Shown here: one piece after another, positions 44,289 through 53,947 of the stretch
How the letters are laid out: each line of letters begins with the position of its first letter
Position numbering within the stretch: position 1 is the first letter of the stretch
Assembly (NCBI GenBank): GCA_947387485.1
Contig: CANDNT010000003.1
Coordinates: 209,816 to 273,815, forward strand
From: Aquimarina rhabdastrellae
Lineage (GTDB): Bacteria; Bacteroidota; Bacteroidia; Flavobacteriales; Flavobacteriaceae
Direction of reading: 5' to 3'
Length of the DNA stretch: 64,000 nt
Notes under the pieces: model-generated
Databases searched by the model: none
What the model saw: the letters and a program-made list of their open reading frames with translations, nothing else
Told to the model about the DNA's origin: nothing
Program-made: the position numbers and the translations under genes

Positions 44289-45716
44289 ATGATAAAAAAA
44301 ATACTTTACTCAGATTCTATTTTTATTATTCTTTCTATTCTCCTTTTTATCATTATTAGAGCTATTGGTTTTGATGGTTTATATGGACAAGATGCCTATG
44401 AATATCTAAGATATACAAGAGCTTTATTAACTTTTTATCATGAAGGTATTCATCCTGGTGATTATTTTTGGCCTCTATATTATCCTCTTATAGGAAGCCT
44501 AATTAGTTTTATTACAGGTCATGAAATTCTTATTTTACAATTGTTAAGTATTTCTTCAATTGGTATTACGGCAGTTTATATAAAAAAGATATTTGCCTTG
44601 TTATATAAGAAGGAGCACTATTCTTATATTTATATCATACTATTTTTTATACTTTCTCCTTCTATCACAAAAATTGGAACGAGTATAATGAGTGATCTGC
44701 TTGCTACTTGTTTTATTACCTTATCTTTTTACCATGGTATTTTCTATATCAAAAATATAGGTGTCAAACATTTATACTTTACTTCTTTTTTTGCTGTAGC
44801 AGCACTTATGACCCGCTACGTTTCTGGAGTAGTATTATTTCCTTTATTTCTTACTGTACTTTATACCTTATTTAGGCATCGTTCTCACTTAGTTCACTTA
44901 ATTCCCATTATACTCTTTTCTTTATTATTGATTAGTCCTCATCTATGGATTCGATCTACTGATCCGCTCTCATTTCTTGGACATGATGGTATTACAAAAT
45001 CTAATATTAAAAACTTATTTTCTTCCTCTTTTATCAATAATGATGGAATACAAACGAATAAATTCCCCAATTTAATTTACATTACATTTAATATTATACA
45101 TCCTATTTATTTGTTTTTTGGTAGCGTTCTTTTATTATTTATACGTAAAAAAGATTTTAAAAATAATTTCTCTCTTATCATCATAATTTCAATCATTACC
45201 TATGCAGTATTTATAGGCTGTATTTCTGCTCAAAACAAACGTTTTTTACTTTTATCATTCCCTTTAATTCTCGTTGCACTTTATCCCGCTTTTTTAAGAA
45301 TACTCTCCATATCCATTATAACTCGTTACCGTTATTTATTATTTACAGGTTTTATAATAATTCAATTAGGTCTTAATTATATTTCGTTAAAACCCTTATT
45401 ACATAGAGTGACTTTTGAAAAAGAAATGGTAGTGCTAATGAGTCCTTATCAAAATAATACCTTGTATAGTTTTGATATTGATATTGCCTTACAAGGAAGA
45501 GGTTTACAATTTGATTATCAAAATATGTATACTGATACTTATACACATTTCAATACTGGAGATCTAATCTTATTTCATCCAACCAAATTTAAACAACAAT
45601 GGCGAAATAAAAATCCAATGATTAACTGGAATTATATCCAAGATCATCTAGAATTCAAAACGATAGGTGATGGCCCTGAAGGTTGGAAATTATATCAAAT
45701 CGTATCTCAAAAATAA
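44289..45716 (+). CDS. GT-C-type (ArnT/GT39-like) membrane glycosyltransferase
   Basis: A 475-residue membrane protein with about ten to twelve hydrophobic helices. The first periplasmic loop has FDGLYGQDAYEYLRYTRALL, in which the acidic residue after the first helix matches the catalytic position of lipid-phosphate-sugar glycosyltransferases. GTSIMSDLLATCF and LMTRYVSGVVLFPLF follow. Family members move a sugar from a polyprenyl carrier on the periplasmic side. It starts the second plus-strand operon, followed 7 bases later by a deacetylase. Donor and acceptor are unknown. Confidence 0.7.
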   Translation: MIKKILYSDSIFIILSILLFIIIRAIGFDGLYGQDAYEYLRYTRALLTFYHEGIHPGDYFWPLYYPLIGSLISFITGHEILILQLLSISSIGITAVYIKKIFALLYKKEHYSYIYIILFFILSPSITKIGTSIMSDLLATCFITLSFYHGIFYIKNIGVKHLYFTSFFAVAALMTRYVSGVVLFPLFLTVLYTLFRHRSHLVHLIPIILFSLLLISPHLWIRSTDPLSFLGHDGITKSNIKNLFSSSFINNDGIQTNKFPNLIYITFNIIHPIYLFFGSVLLLFIRKKDFKNNFSLIIIISIITYAVFIGCISAQNKRFLLLSFPLILVALYPAFLRILSISIITRYRYLLFTGFIIIQLGLNYISLKPLLHRVTFEKEMVVLMSPYQNNTLYSFDIDIALQGRGLQFDYQNMYTDTYTHFNTGDLILFHPTKFKQQWRNKNPMINWNYIQDHLEFKTIGDGPEGWKLYQIVSQK

Positions 45717-45723
45717 TTTACTC

Positions 45724-46707
45724 ATGTTATGGACTAAATTCAAATATAGATTAACGCTTATATACAAAATATTATTATTGCATATAGGTTTTAAGAAATA
45801 CCTTTTAAAAAATCGTTACGGTGAGCGCATCTTGGTTTTTCATGGAGTTGATTTAAAAGGTGAAACATGCTATAATAGTCGATTTGTTTCCACTGCATAT
45901 TTTGAAGCTTTTATACAATACATAACAACACATTTTAATGTGATTTCTATAGAAGATTATTATCAAAAAAAATTCAAAAAAGATACTTTAAATATTGCCC
46001 TAACATTTGATGATGGCTATTTAAATAATTATAAATACGCTATTCCTATTCTAAAAAAATATAATGCTCCTGCATCGTTCTATATTACTACTATACATAA
46101 TGATTATTCTTTTTTATGGCCTGATTTTATTGATTTAGTTTCTTTTTATACTACTAAAAAAGAAATTTTATTTAATGGTAGTTTATACTTAAAAAACAAA
46201 AAAAATGAATTTATACATCATGGTATCTCTTTAAAAACTCAGTGTAAAAATTTATCATTTACTCAGATTCAACTTCTTTTTAATCTTTTTGAAACAGATT
46301 GGATGGATATCAAAGATTCATTATCCGATTATTGGGAATTAATGCATCCTCATCACATTAAAGAAATTGCAACTGATCCTCTTTTTACTATTGGTTCTCA
46401 TGCACATACTCATGCTAATTTAGCTTCAATTACAGTAGATGAGGCTATTTCAGAAATCACAACTAGTAAATCTTTACTCGAAACATATTGCGATACTACT
46501 ATAACTGAATTTGCTTTCCCTTTTGGATATTACAATCAAGAGCTAATTGATCTTTGTAAAAAGAATAATTTTGACAAAATTCTTTTGGTTGATTACACTT
46601 CTCAAAAAGACAGCACAGATGTTACATTAAGAAATCGTTTTGTTATCAACCCCTATATTTCCTTAGAATATCAACTTGTTTGTTTACTAAAAGGTTCTTA
46701 TTTTTAA
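45724..46707 (+). CDS. Polysaccharide deacetylase (NodB/CE4)
   Basis: A 327-residue carbohydrate esterase 4 protein. ALTFDDGYLNNY (catalytic and metal aspartates), IGSHAHTHANLASIT (metal histidines) and EFAFPFGYYNQELI are the CE4 motifs in order. An N-terminal helix (LTLIYKILLLHIGFKKYLL) may bind the membrane. The ATG at 45724 (MLWTKFK) is chosen rather than the in-frame start at 45667, which would overlap the upstream gene by 50 bases. It removes N-acetyl groups from sugar residues of a glycan or a lipid-linked intermediate. Confidence 0.9.
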   Translation: MLWTKFKYRLTLIYKILLLHIGFKKYLLKNRYGERILVFHGVDLKGETCYNSRFVSTAYFEAFIQYITTHFNVISIEDYYQKKFKKDTLNIALTFDDGYLNNYKYAIPILKKYNAPASFYITTIHNDYSFLWPDFIDLVSFYTTKKEILFNGSLYLKNKKNEFIHHGISLKTQCKNLSFTQIQLLFNLFETDWMDIKDSLSDYWELMHPHHIKEIATDPLFTIGSHAHTHANLASITVDEAISEITTSKSLLETYCDTTITEFAFPFGYYNQELIDLCKKNNFDKILLVDYTSQKDSTDVTLRNRFVINPYISLEYQLVCLLKGSYF

Positions 46708-46711
46708 GACT

Positions 46712-47647
46712 ATGAATTATTCTATTGCTCCACTATCTCATAAAAACATTAAAGATTTACTTTATCTATACGAATTTGTCTTTGGAAATACTTATTCATT
46801 AGATTTTATTTTAAAGAAATTTGACACTTCTTATCTTGGTAAAAGTTACTATGGTCATCTTGCTTATCACGACAAACGTCCTATTGCTTTTCATGGTGCT
46901 ATTCCTGTATTAATGGAATATCAAGGGCGTCATGAAATTGCAGCTCAATATGGAGATGCTATGACTTTACCTACTTATACAGGTAAAGGATTATTTACTA
47001 AATTAGGACAACTTACAGATCAACAACTACAAGATGATGGTATTTCATTTGTATGGGGTTTCCCTAACCAAAATTCTGAATATGGTTATATTAATAAACT
47101 TCATTGGAATTATGTTGAACGTATGCAAGGATATAAAATTAAAACCGCTATTATTCCATTAGAAAAAATGGTTCGTAAATTTAAGTTTACAAATCAATTT
47201 TATATTAATAGAATAAAAAAAGCTTTTGAAAAATATCGTGTACCTTCTTATATTCAAGGAAGTGTGCTTAATTCTAAAAATGATATTGTTACGACTTGTC
47301 GTAATACTCATTATTATACTTATAAATCTTTTTCTGAAAATTTTACTATTAAAATAGATGATGTACTATTTTGGATCAAAATCAAAAACGGCTTATTAAT
47401 TGGTGATATAGAAACTCCTTCTAAAGCAGCTTTTAATAATGCTTTAGAAAAATTAAAAAAACTTGCTTCAGATAATGGTATTGGAGAACTTATTTTCCAA
47501 TCCTCTCCGAACACTCTAACTACAGACCTATTACAAGAACAATCCGATGATTATTTTGAATCATGGATTGTTGGTTTCAAAAATTTCTCTTCAAAATTTC
47601 CATTAGAAAAATTGAAACTCACTTTTGGAGATCTCGATACTTTTTAA
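46712..47647 (+). CDS. GNAT-superfamily N-acyltransferase
   Basis: A 311-residue protein. The GNAT-like acyl-CoA region includes AAQYGDAMTLPTYTGKGLFT and then FVWGFPNQNSEYGYINK. The longer length and the C-terminal beta domain are as in Fem/GNAT-like sugar or peptide acyltransferases. It begins 4 bases after the deacetylase, so deacetylation and re-acylation of one sugar amino group is a plausible pair; that is inference. Confidence 0.75.
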   Translation: MNYSIAPLSHKNIKDLLYLYEFVFGNTYSLDFILKKFDTSYLGKSYYGHLAYHDKRPIAFHGAIPVLMEYQGRHEIAAQYGDAMTLPTYTGKGLFTKLGQLTDQQLQDDGISFVWGFPNQNSEYGYINKLHWNYVERMQGYKIKTAIIPLEKMVRKFKFTNQFYINRIKKAFEKYRVPSYIQGSVLNSKNDIVTTCRNTHYYTYKSFSENFTIKIDDVLFWIKIKNGLLIGDIETPSKAAFNNALEKLKKLASDNGIGELIFQSSPNTLTTDLLQEQSDDYFESWIVGFKNFSSKFPLEKLKLTFGDLDTF

Positions 47648-47666
47648 TTTAATAGAGGTCAAAAAA

Positions 47667-48368
47667 TTATTTTTCCCTATCCTGCTTTAATTCTAATACT
47701 GATTTTTGTAGATCTTTAATTTCTTCCTGTTGTTGTATTATATATAGTGTAAGTTCTTCTATTTTTTGCAATAATTTTGCGTTCATTTCCCCTAACTGAA
47801 TACCTTCATTTTTCACTTCTGTTGCCGATGGAATATTATGCAAATGCCCATGTTCTTTAATATAAGTATCTACTTCTTGTATCGTCCATAAATTATAATT
47901 TTTATCAAAAACATAATCTGGCCAAGCACTTTGTAATTGAACTTTCATTTCTTCAGCTATCACTTTACCACCTATAGCTAATTTATACCCTGATGGCGTT
48001 TCATTGGTCCCAATAGTAACTATTCCTCCGTCTAAACCTATACCTCTTAATGTCATTAAATCACCTCCTCCAAAAAAAGAAAATTTAGTATTCTTATCAA
48101 ACGATAAACTATTTCCGTATTGTGTTGCTCCAATAAAAATCTTGTTTAATACATTGTTTGTTCTTCCTATAGATAAAAAACCTCCTCCACTATTTAAAAT
48201 TTCCAATATAGATTGTTGAGAATCATAATTACCAGAAATTGAAGCATTACCTATTGTTACTGCATTATTACCATGAGAATAGATTACGCCTTGATTATCA
48301 TAATTGTGTTGTGCGAAAGAATTAGCACATAATAATAGTATTATGCACAGAAAAGAAAGTTTTCTCAT
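47667..48368 (-). CDS. Exported fibre-tip-like protein
   Basis: A 233-residue exported protein (signal peptide ending SFAQ) with beta-repeat units (ITIGNASI..., IVTIGTNETPSGYKLAIGGK) and then a conserved C-terminal module AEEMKVQLQSAWPDYVFDKN followed by a coiled coil (LLQKIEELTLYIIQQQEEIK). This fits the short fibre-like proteins with a trimerising tail found in many flavobacteria. It is on the minus strand between two plus-strand operons, with only 19- and 21-base gaps, so it is probably an independent insertion in the cluster. Confidence 0.75.
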   Translation of the reverse strand: MRKLSFLCIILLLCANSFAQHNYDNQGVIYSHGNNAVTIGNASISGNYDSQQSILEILNSGGGFLSIGRTNNVLNKIFIGATQYGNSLSFDKNTKFSFFGGGDLMTLRGIGLDGGIVTIGTNETPSGYKLAIGGKVIAEEMKVQLQSAWPDYVFDKNYNLWTIQEVDTYIKEHGHLHNIPSATEVKNEGIQLGEMNAKLLQKIEELTLYIIQQQEEIKDLQKSVLELKQDREK

Positions 48369-48389
48369 AACCTGTTTCGTTTTATAAAA

Positions 48390-49484
48390 TTGATACTCAA
48401 ATATATAAAAAAAACATATCTTACACTAAAAAAACCTTTGAAGGACTCTAATCAACATATTGTTTTTTTAACCCCAGGTTTTCCGTCTTCAGAGGCTGAT
48501 TCTACTACTATTCCTGCTCTACAGGTATTCTTAAAAAGAATAAAAAAAGTCTTGCCTCTTACAAAAATGACTCTTATTACATTTCAGTTTCCATTTATAA
48601 CTCATAATTATATTTGGAATGATATACATGTTATTCCTCTTAATGGCAAAAATAAGCGCTATAAAAAAATATGGACTTGGGCTAAAGCGTATAAATTACT
48701 CAAAAAAGTACATAAAGAAAATCCTATTACTTTTCTACATAGTTTTTGGATAGGAGAGTGTTCTTTAATTGGTAATTTTTTCGCTTTCAAAAAAAACATA
48801 CCTCATCTTGTTACTGTTATGGGACAAGACGCCTATTCAAATACATGGTTTCATAAACTTTTAAATAATAAACACACAACTATTGTTACATTATCAGAAA
48901 AACATCACGAAACATTATTAAAGCATCATTCTTTATCTTCTAAAATTATTCCTTGGGGAATCGAAATCTCAAATTTCCCTAATTTACAACAAAATACAAT
49001 TGATATTCTGGGAGTAGGTTCCTTAAATAAAATTAAAAACTATACCCTTTTTATACAACTTATCGCTAAGCTTGTTCCCTCTTTTCCTAATTTAAAAGTT
49101 GAACTTATTGGGGATGGCATAGAAAAACCTTCTATTGAGTTTTTGATTCGTACATATCATTTACAAAATCATGTGCAGCTATTAGGAAAATTATCTCGAG
49201 ATATAGTACTACAAAAGATGGCTCAATCTCGCATTCTTTTACATACTAGTTCTTATGAATCCTTTGGCTTTGTATTTATTGAAGCTTTATATTCTGGGAT
49301 GCATATTGTATCATTTCCTGTTGGTTGTTCACAAAAGATTCCTCAATGGAATATACATCATACCTCACAAGAAATGCTTAACACTTGTCATTATCTATTA
49401 TCGTCTTCTATTACTAAAAAACGATTTTTATTATCTTCAATGAATAATACCATCAATTCTTATTTAAAAATTTATAATGCATAA
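48390..49484 (+). CDS. Glycosyltransferase family 4
   Basis: A 364-residue GT-B enzyme. The N-terminal domain begins HIVFLTPGFPSSEADSTTIP and has VTVMGQDAYSN; the C-terminal domain has LDILGVGSLNKIKNY, LELIGDG-type loop and LHTSSYESFGFVFIEALYSG with the donor-binding E-x7-E motif. The only start is TTG at 48390, 21 bases from the divergent fibre-like gene. It adds a sugar to the cluster product at the cytoplasmic face. Its stop overlaps the next gene by 8 bases. Confidence 0.88.
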   Translation: MILKYIKKTYLTLKKPLKDSNQHIVFLTPGFPSSEADSTTIPALQVFLKRIKKVLPLTKMTLITFQFPFITHNYIWNDIHVIPLNGKNKRYKKIWTWAKAYKLLKKVHKENPITFLHSFWIGECSLIGNFFAFKKNIPHLVTVMGQDAYSNTWFHKLLNNKHTTIVTLSEKHHETLLKHHSLSSKIIPWGIEISNFPNLQQNTIDILGVGSLNKIKNYTLFIQLIAKLVPSFPNLKVELIGDGIEKPSIEFLIRTYHLQNHVQLLGKLSRDIVLQKMAQSRILLHTSSYESFGFVFIEALYSGMHIVSFPVGCSQKIPQWNIHHTSQEMLNTCHYLLSSSITKKRFLLSSMNNTINSYLKIYNA

Positions 49485-50640
49485 GATATTCACTATAGTT
49501 ATAAATACAATTCGTGGATTTGCTAATCCTATTTTTAATTTTATAACTATAGCTATAGGAATTTCTCAATTTGGTAAAGAAGATTGGGGTACCTTGATTA
49601 ATATGCTCTTATGGATCTTCTTTTTAAGTTTTATTGCTGGATGGGGAAATAAAGAATTCTTGATTAGAAAATTTAGCACTTCTCCATCTACAATATATAA
49701 TGATTTTTATCTAAATTTTTTCAGTAGAAGCATATTCTTAATTCTTGCTCCTATACTATTCTTTTTTTTTCCTCCTACAATTTCTTTCTTGAGTTTTTTC
49801 TTATTAATACTATTTTATTGTTATCAATCTCTAGATAGCTTAGTTGTTTATCATCAGGCTTTCTTTTCTCAACTCATAGCAGAGAGTTTAGGGTTTCTTA
49901 TTGTTCTGGTGTATATTATATACGCTCCCTCTTTTAAACTCAGTTCAGTATTATTAGTATATTGTTTAGCCTTTACAATCAAGCTCTGTTATTTAATCTA
50001 TCAACTTAAATTGTGGAAAACTCCTATTACGTTTCATTTTTCTATAAAAGATCTATATAGTAGTTTATATTTCTTTCTTTTAGGATTTAGTGGTTGGTTA
50101 CTTTCTAAAATTGATATTTATATAGCTTCTTATTATTTACCTAAAGCGAGATTATCTGAATATCAGTTATTAATAACTGCTTTCTTAATGCTTCAAGCGA
50201 TATCTGCTCTTGTAGTTGTTCCTTTTACAAAACATATTTATCGATTGCCAAAAAATAGTACCATAAAACTTAAATTCTTATTAAACTATATTGCATTACC
50301 TCTTGTAGGTATAGGTACTTTCATTATTTGGTTAGTATTAGAATATATTATTCACCTTGAAATCTCTCTGACTGCTTATATTTTAGGTGGTACCATGACA
50401 TTACCATCGTTTTTTTACATTATAGATATTTATGAATATTACAAAATCAAACAAGAAAAAAAAATCATTATCTTCAATTTCTCAGCAGCTATACTTAATT
50501 TTATTCTAATATTGTTACTCATTAATACTTATCAATTTATAGGAATATTAATAAGTAATTGTATTATACAATGGGTGCTTCTAATTATTTATAAAACACA
50601 TGATAAAAATCCAATGTCCTATATGTCATCAAAAAACTAG
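49477..50640 (+). CDS. Polysaccharide flippase-like membrane protein (Wzx/MOP)
   Basis: A 387-residue protein with about eleven to twelve hydrophobic helices (TIAIGISQFGKEDWGTLINM start; repeated Phe/Leu/Ile segments). The pattern fits the MOP-superfamily Wzx lipid-oligosaccharide flippases, with short loops and few conserved residues. It overlaps GT4 by 8 bases and methyltransferase D by 41 bases. The predicted role is export of a lipid-linked cluster product. Confidence 0.75.
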   Translation: MHKIFTIVINTIRGFANPIFNFITIAIGISQFGKEDWGTLINMLLWIFFLSFIAGWGNKEFLIRKFSTSPSTIYNDFYLNFFSRSIFLILAPILFFFFPPTISFLSFFLLILFYCYQSLDSLVVYHQAFFSQLIAESLGFLIVLVYIIYAPSFKLSSVLLVYCLAFTIKLCYLIYQLKLWKTPITFHFSIKDLYSSLYFFLLGFSGWLLSKIDIYIASYYLPKARLSEYQLLITAFLMLQAISALVVVPFTKHIYRLPKNSTIKLKFLLNYIALPLVGIGTFIIWLVLEYIIHLEISLTAYILGGTMTLPSFFYIIDIYEYYKIKQEKKIIIFNFSAAILNFILILLLINTYQFIGILISNCIIQWVLLIIYKTHDKNPMSYMSSKN

Positions 50641-51478
50641 TATACATCCAACTCATATAAACTGTATTAATAATCATACATTTGAATCTAAAAATGGAGT
50701 TTATCATTTATTACCACCTAAAAGCAAAACTGATCTTGATTCTTACTTAAAAAAATTTGCCGATTATAGATCCAAAACTTTCAATCCTATAAATTCTAAC
50801 AATGTTAATGAACTTCCTTTTGTTAAGTTTGACAAACATTTATGGAAACTTCGTGCAATAGATTTAAAATTAATTTTAGCTTCAATCTCTAAAAAAGAAA
50901 AAAATATTTCTATTCTTGATATTGGTGCATGGAACGGATGGCTTTCTCATAATTTATCAAAAGAAGGTTATAATGTTACAGCAATGGACTATTTCACGGC
51001 TCCATTTGATGGTTTAGAAACCGTACAATATTACACTCATAAATTCCTTGCTATTCAAGCACCAACTTATGATTTTTCAATTTTTCAATCCACTTTTGAT
51101 GTTATTATAGTCAATCGTTGCTTTCCTTATTTCCCAGATATACCAACACAACTCACAGCTTTAAAAAAAATATTATCCCCTCAAGGTAAAATAATTATTA
51201 CAGGATTAAGCATCGTTAAAAATCCAAAGCCTATTATCAATCATCTAAAAAAGAGTGATGAAGTTTTCAAAAAAGAATATGGAACTTCTTTATTTTTAGT
51301 TCCTTTTAAAGGATATACTGATAAAAAAGATTTATCTTTATTAAAAGATCATCAATTCATGATCAAGAGATATAAAAACTTCTTTATAAAATCCCTTTTA
51401 TCAAAAATTGGAATTACTCAAGTAGATTATCTTTATGCTATTTTCGATAAGAACTTATCAAATAAAAAACAGTTTTGA
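50600..51478 (+). CDS. Methyltransferase D with N-terminal zinc-ribbon-like motif
   Basis: A 292-residue protein. Residues 6-23 have CPIC ... CINNH, a metal-ribbon-like module as in Trm112-type or C-methyltransferase N-termini. The Rossmann core shows ISILDIGAWNGWLSHNLSK, VTAMDYFTAPFDG and DVIIVNRCFPYFP. Start overlaps the flippase by 41 bases, unusually long; a later start would remove the zinc-ribbon. It may act with radical SAM protein 4. Confidence 0.85.
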   Translation: MIKIQCPICHQKTSIHPTHINCINNHTFESKNGVYHLLPPKSKTDLDSYLKKFADYRSKTFNPINSNNVNELPFVKFDKHLWKLRAIDLKLILASISKKEKNISILDIGAWNGWLSHNLSKEGYNVTAMDYFTAPFDGLETVQYYTHKFLAIQAPTYDFSIFQSTFDVIIVNRCFPYFPDIPTQLTALKKILSPQGKIIITGLSIVKNPKPIINHLKKSDEVFKKEYGTSLFLVPFKGYTDKKDLSLLKDHQFMIKRYKNFFIKSLLSKIGITQVDYLYAIFDKNLSNKKQF

Positions 51479-52449
51479 AAAATCAAAATTCAATCCAACA
51501 TTTAACTTTTGTTTGTCTAGCAATATTAATTGCTCTCATTGATAGAAATCCATTATCATTAGATCAACGAATTGGAACTAATTACATAGAAAATGGTTTT
51601 TATCTTATGTATGATGGTATTTTAAATCAAAGCATTGGTGAACCTTATTCTTATCGTATATTAACTCCTTATCTCATTAAAATATTATCTTCTTATACAA
51701 ATATCTCTCCTATAAACATTGCTTTCTTACTTAATATCATTTTTCTATATTTTGTTTTATTCTTGTTCACAAAATATAGCAAGCAATATCTTTCTCCATT
51801 TCTATCTTTTTTGACTAGTATTATACTTTCTTTTTATATAACAATTATACAATCTCAAGTATTAGGCATAATTATTATTGAAACACAAGACATTCTTAAT
51901 GCTCTTTTTATCATTATCTTGTTGATATTAGCAAAAAAAGAGAAATGGTTTTTATTTGGAAGTATTCTCTCCTTAAGTATTGTGAATAGAGAAGTTCCTA
52001 TTATTTTAATTCTTCCATATTCTTACATTTTGATTAAAGACAAAAAATATATACCTTTTTTATTCATTAATATTAGTAGCTTCTTAGTATATTTTTCTAT
52101 TCGTTTTTTAATTAATATAGAGCAAAATAATTATCCCGATTTTCATAATTTAAAAACGAATTTCCCTGGATTGAATCTAAAATATTTTACAACGGCTTTA
52201 AAATTTAATTTGCATTTATTAGTATTATTATTTCCTATATTATATCTTTCTTTCAAGAACTTAAAATCAAAAATTTCACAAGTAAAAGTACTTATACTGA
52301 CTTCTATACCATTTATGATTATTCATTATGTAATGGGGTCAATTATTGAGTTACGCTTATTTTTACCCTTGATCATCATACTTTTACCTATTGCTATTTT
52401 TAATCTAAAACAAAATTTTGAAGTTGAAGCAAAAAATCCTCATTTTTAA
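51475..52449 (+). CDS. Multi-spanning membrane protein, GT-C-like
   Basis: A 324-residue protein with about eight hydrophobic helices. A periplasmic loop after the first helix contains GEPYSYRILTPYLIKIL, a pattern I recall from uncharacterised membrane glycosyltransferase-like or polymerase-like proteins in polysaccharide clusters. It starts with TTG overlapping the methyltransferase D stop by 4 bases. Wzy-like polymerase or GT-C enzyme are both possible. Confidence 0.6.
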   Translation: MKNQNSIQHLTFVCLAILIALIDRNPLSLDQRIGTNYIENGFYLMYDGILNQSIGEPYSYRILTPYLIKILSSYTNISPINIAFLLNIIFLYFVLFLFTKYSKQYLSPFLSFLTSIILSFYITIIQSQVLGIIIIETQDILNALFIIILLILAKKEKWFLFGSILSLSIVNREVPIILILPYSYILIKDKKYIPFLFINISSFLVYFSIRFLINIEQNNYPDFHNLKTNFPGLNLKYFTTALKFNLHLLVLLFPILYLSFKNLKSKISQVKVLILTSIPFMIIHYVMGSIIELRLFLPLIIILLPIAIFNLKQNFEVEAKNPHF

Positions 52450-53944
52450 TCCTCGAAGTGCAAATGCTAAGCATAGAATTCCTAATTCTATTCTGCAAGT
52501 AGGAGCGGCTATACATGGGGTTTATGATTATGTTTTTGTGGATGGTAATCTAGAAAATGATCCCTGGCAAACTATTGTGTCTTACTTTAAAACTGGAACA
52601 TTCAAATATTTTTGTTCTACAGTAATGCCAGGTCCTCAATTAAAACAAGCTATACCGTTTACTAAACAAATAAAAGAACTCTTTCCAGATTGTATTACTA
52701 TCTGGGGTGGTTATTTTGCTTCTAACCAATATAAGGTCTCTCTTAATTCTGGTTATGTAGATTATATTGTTAATGGTCCTGGAGATCATACATTTCCTAA
52801 ATTACTCGACGCATTAGAGCAACAACAATATGATCAATTAATACTTATTCGTAATCTAATTTTTAAAAATGAGAAAGGTAAAATCATACAAACTACAAAA
52901 GAAGCCTTATTAGATCAAGATGCTTTACCTAGATTACCTTATAAATATTTAGATTCTTTTTATCCATTAGAAAATTATCTTGCAAGGACCTTTATGGGCA
53001 AAAAAACGCTTGCGTATCATTCTAGTATGGGATGTCCTTTTACCTGTTCGTTTTGTGCTGTAGTACCTATTTATAACGCTAGGTGGAAAGGTAAATCTGC
53101 TCATTCTATATATAAAGATGTACGCTTCTTTAAGGAATCTTATGGTATAGATGCTATTGAGTTTCATGATAATAATTTCTTTACCTCAAAAAAACGGGTT
53201 TTAGAATTTGCAGCACTTGTTCAACACGATAATATCAAATGGTGGGGAGAAGGTCGTATCGATACTATTAATAAATATAGTGACGACGAATTACGCCTAA
53301 TGCAAAAAGCTGGATGCTCTATGATTTTTTTGGGAGCCGAAACTGGAAATGACGAAGTGCTTAAACAAATGAATAAGGGTGGGACTCAAACGGGAAAAAT
53401 GATCGAAGAGTTTGTTCTACGTATGAAAAACGTCAATATTGTTCCCGAACTCTCTTTTGTTTTAGGGCTTCCTGGAGAAAATGAAGCCAAAGTCTATAAA
53501 CAGATTCTTTGGGATATCAATTTCATTAAAAAAATTAAAGCTATCAATCCCGATGCAGAGATCATTATCTATCTCTACAGTCCTGTACCAACTGAAGGGT
53601 CTGAATTATATCAACAAATTATAGATGCTGGTTTTTCTTTCCCTCAAACTTTAGAAGAATGGATCGCTCCTAGTTGGGAGAATTTTGATCTACGAAAAAA
53701 TCCTTTAACCCCGTGGTTGACTCCTAAAATGATTGACACCATTAAGAATTTTGAAACGGTGCTTAATGGTTATTATCCTACTGCTTCAGATTTTAGAATC
53801 AAAGGCTATAAAAAGAAAATTTTAAAATTATTTTCTGGTTATCGTTTTAAATATGGTATTTATCAATTTCCATACGAAATCAAAGCATTACATAAATTAT
53901 GGAAATATCGCCAACCCGAAATACAAGGTTTTTATTCTGAATAA
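52424..53944 (+). CDS. B12-binding radical SAM protein 4
   Basis: A 506-residue enzyme. MKQKILIFNPRSANAKHRIP and VNGPGDHTFPKLLDAL form the B12-type domain; the cluster motif is CPFTCSFC (C204, C208, C211), followed by IEFHDNNFFTSKKR, MIFLGAETGNDEVLKQMNKG and LGLPGENEAKV. The start is TTG, either 52424 or 52418, both inside the previous gene's 3' end. A long C-terminal extension (about residues 400-506) of unknown fold is present. Methyltransferase E follows 3 bases later. Confidence 0.9.
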   Translation: MKQKILIFNPRSANAKHRIPNSILQVGAAIHGVYDYVFVDGNLENDPWQTIVSYFKTGTFKYFCSTVMPGPQLKQAIPFTKQIKELFPDCITIWGGYFASNQYKVSLNSGYVDYIVNGPGDHTFPKLLDALEQQQYDQLILIRNLIFKNEKGKIIQTTKEALLDQDALPRLPYKYLDSFYPLENYLARTFMGKKTLAYHSSMGCPFTCSFCAVVPIYNARWKGKSAHSIYKDVRFFKESYGIDAIEFHDNNFFTSKKRVLEFAALVQHDNIKWWGEGRIDTINKYSDDELRLMQKAGCSMIFLGAETGNDEVLKQMNKGGTQTGKMIEEFVLRMKNVNIVPELSFVLGLPGENEAKVYKQILWDINFIKKIKAINPDAEIIIYLYSPVPTEGSELYQQIIDAGFSFPQTLEEWIAPSWENFDLRKNPLTPWLTPKMIDTIKNFETVLNGYYPTASDFRIKGYKKKILKLFSGYRFKYGIYQFPYEIKALHKLWKYRQPEIQGFYSE

Positions 53945-53947
53945 AAT

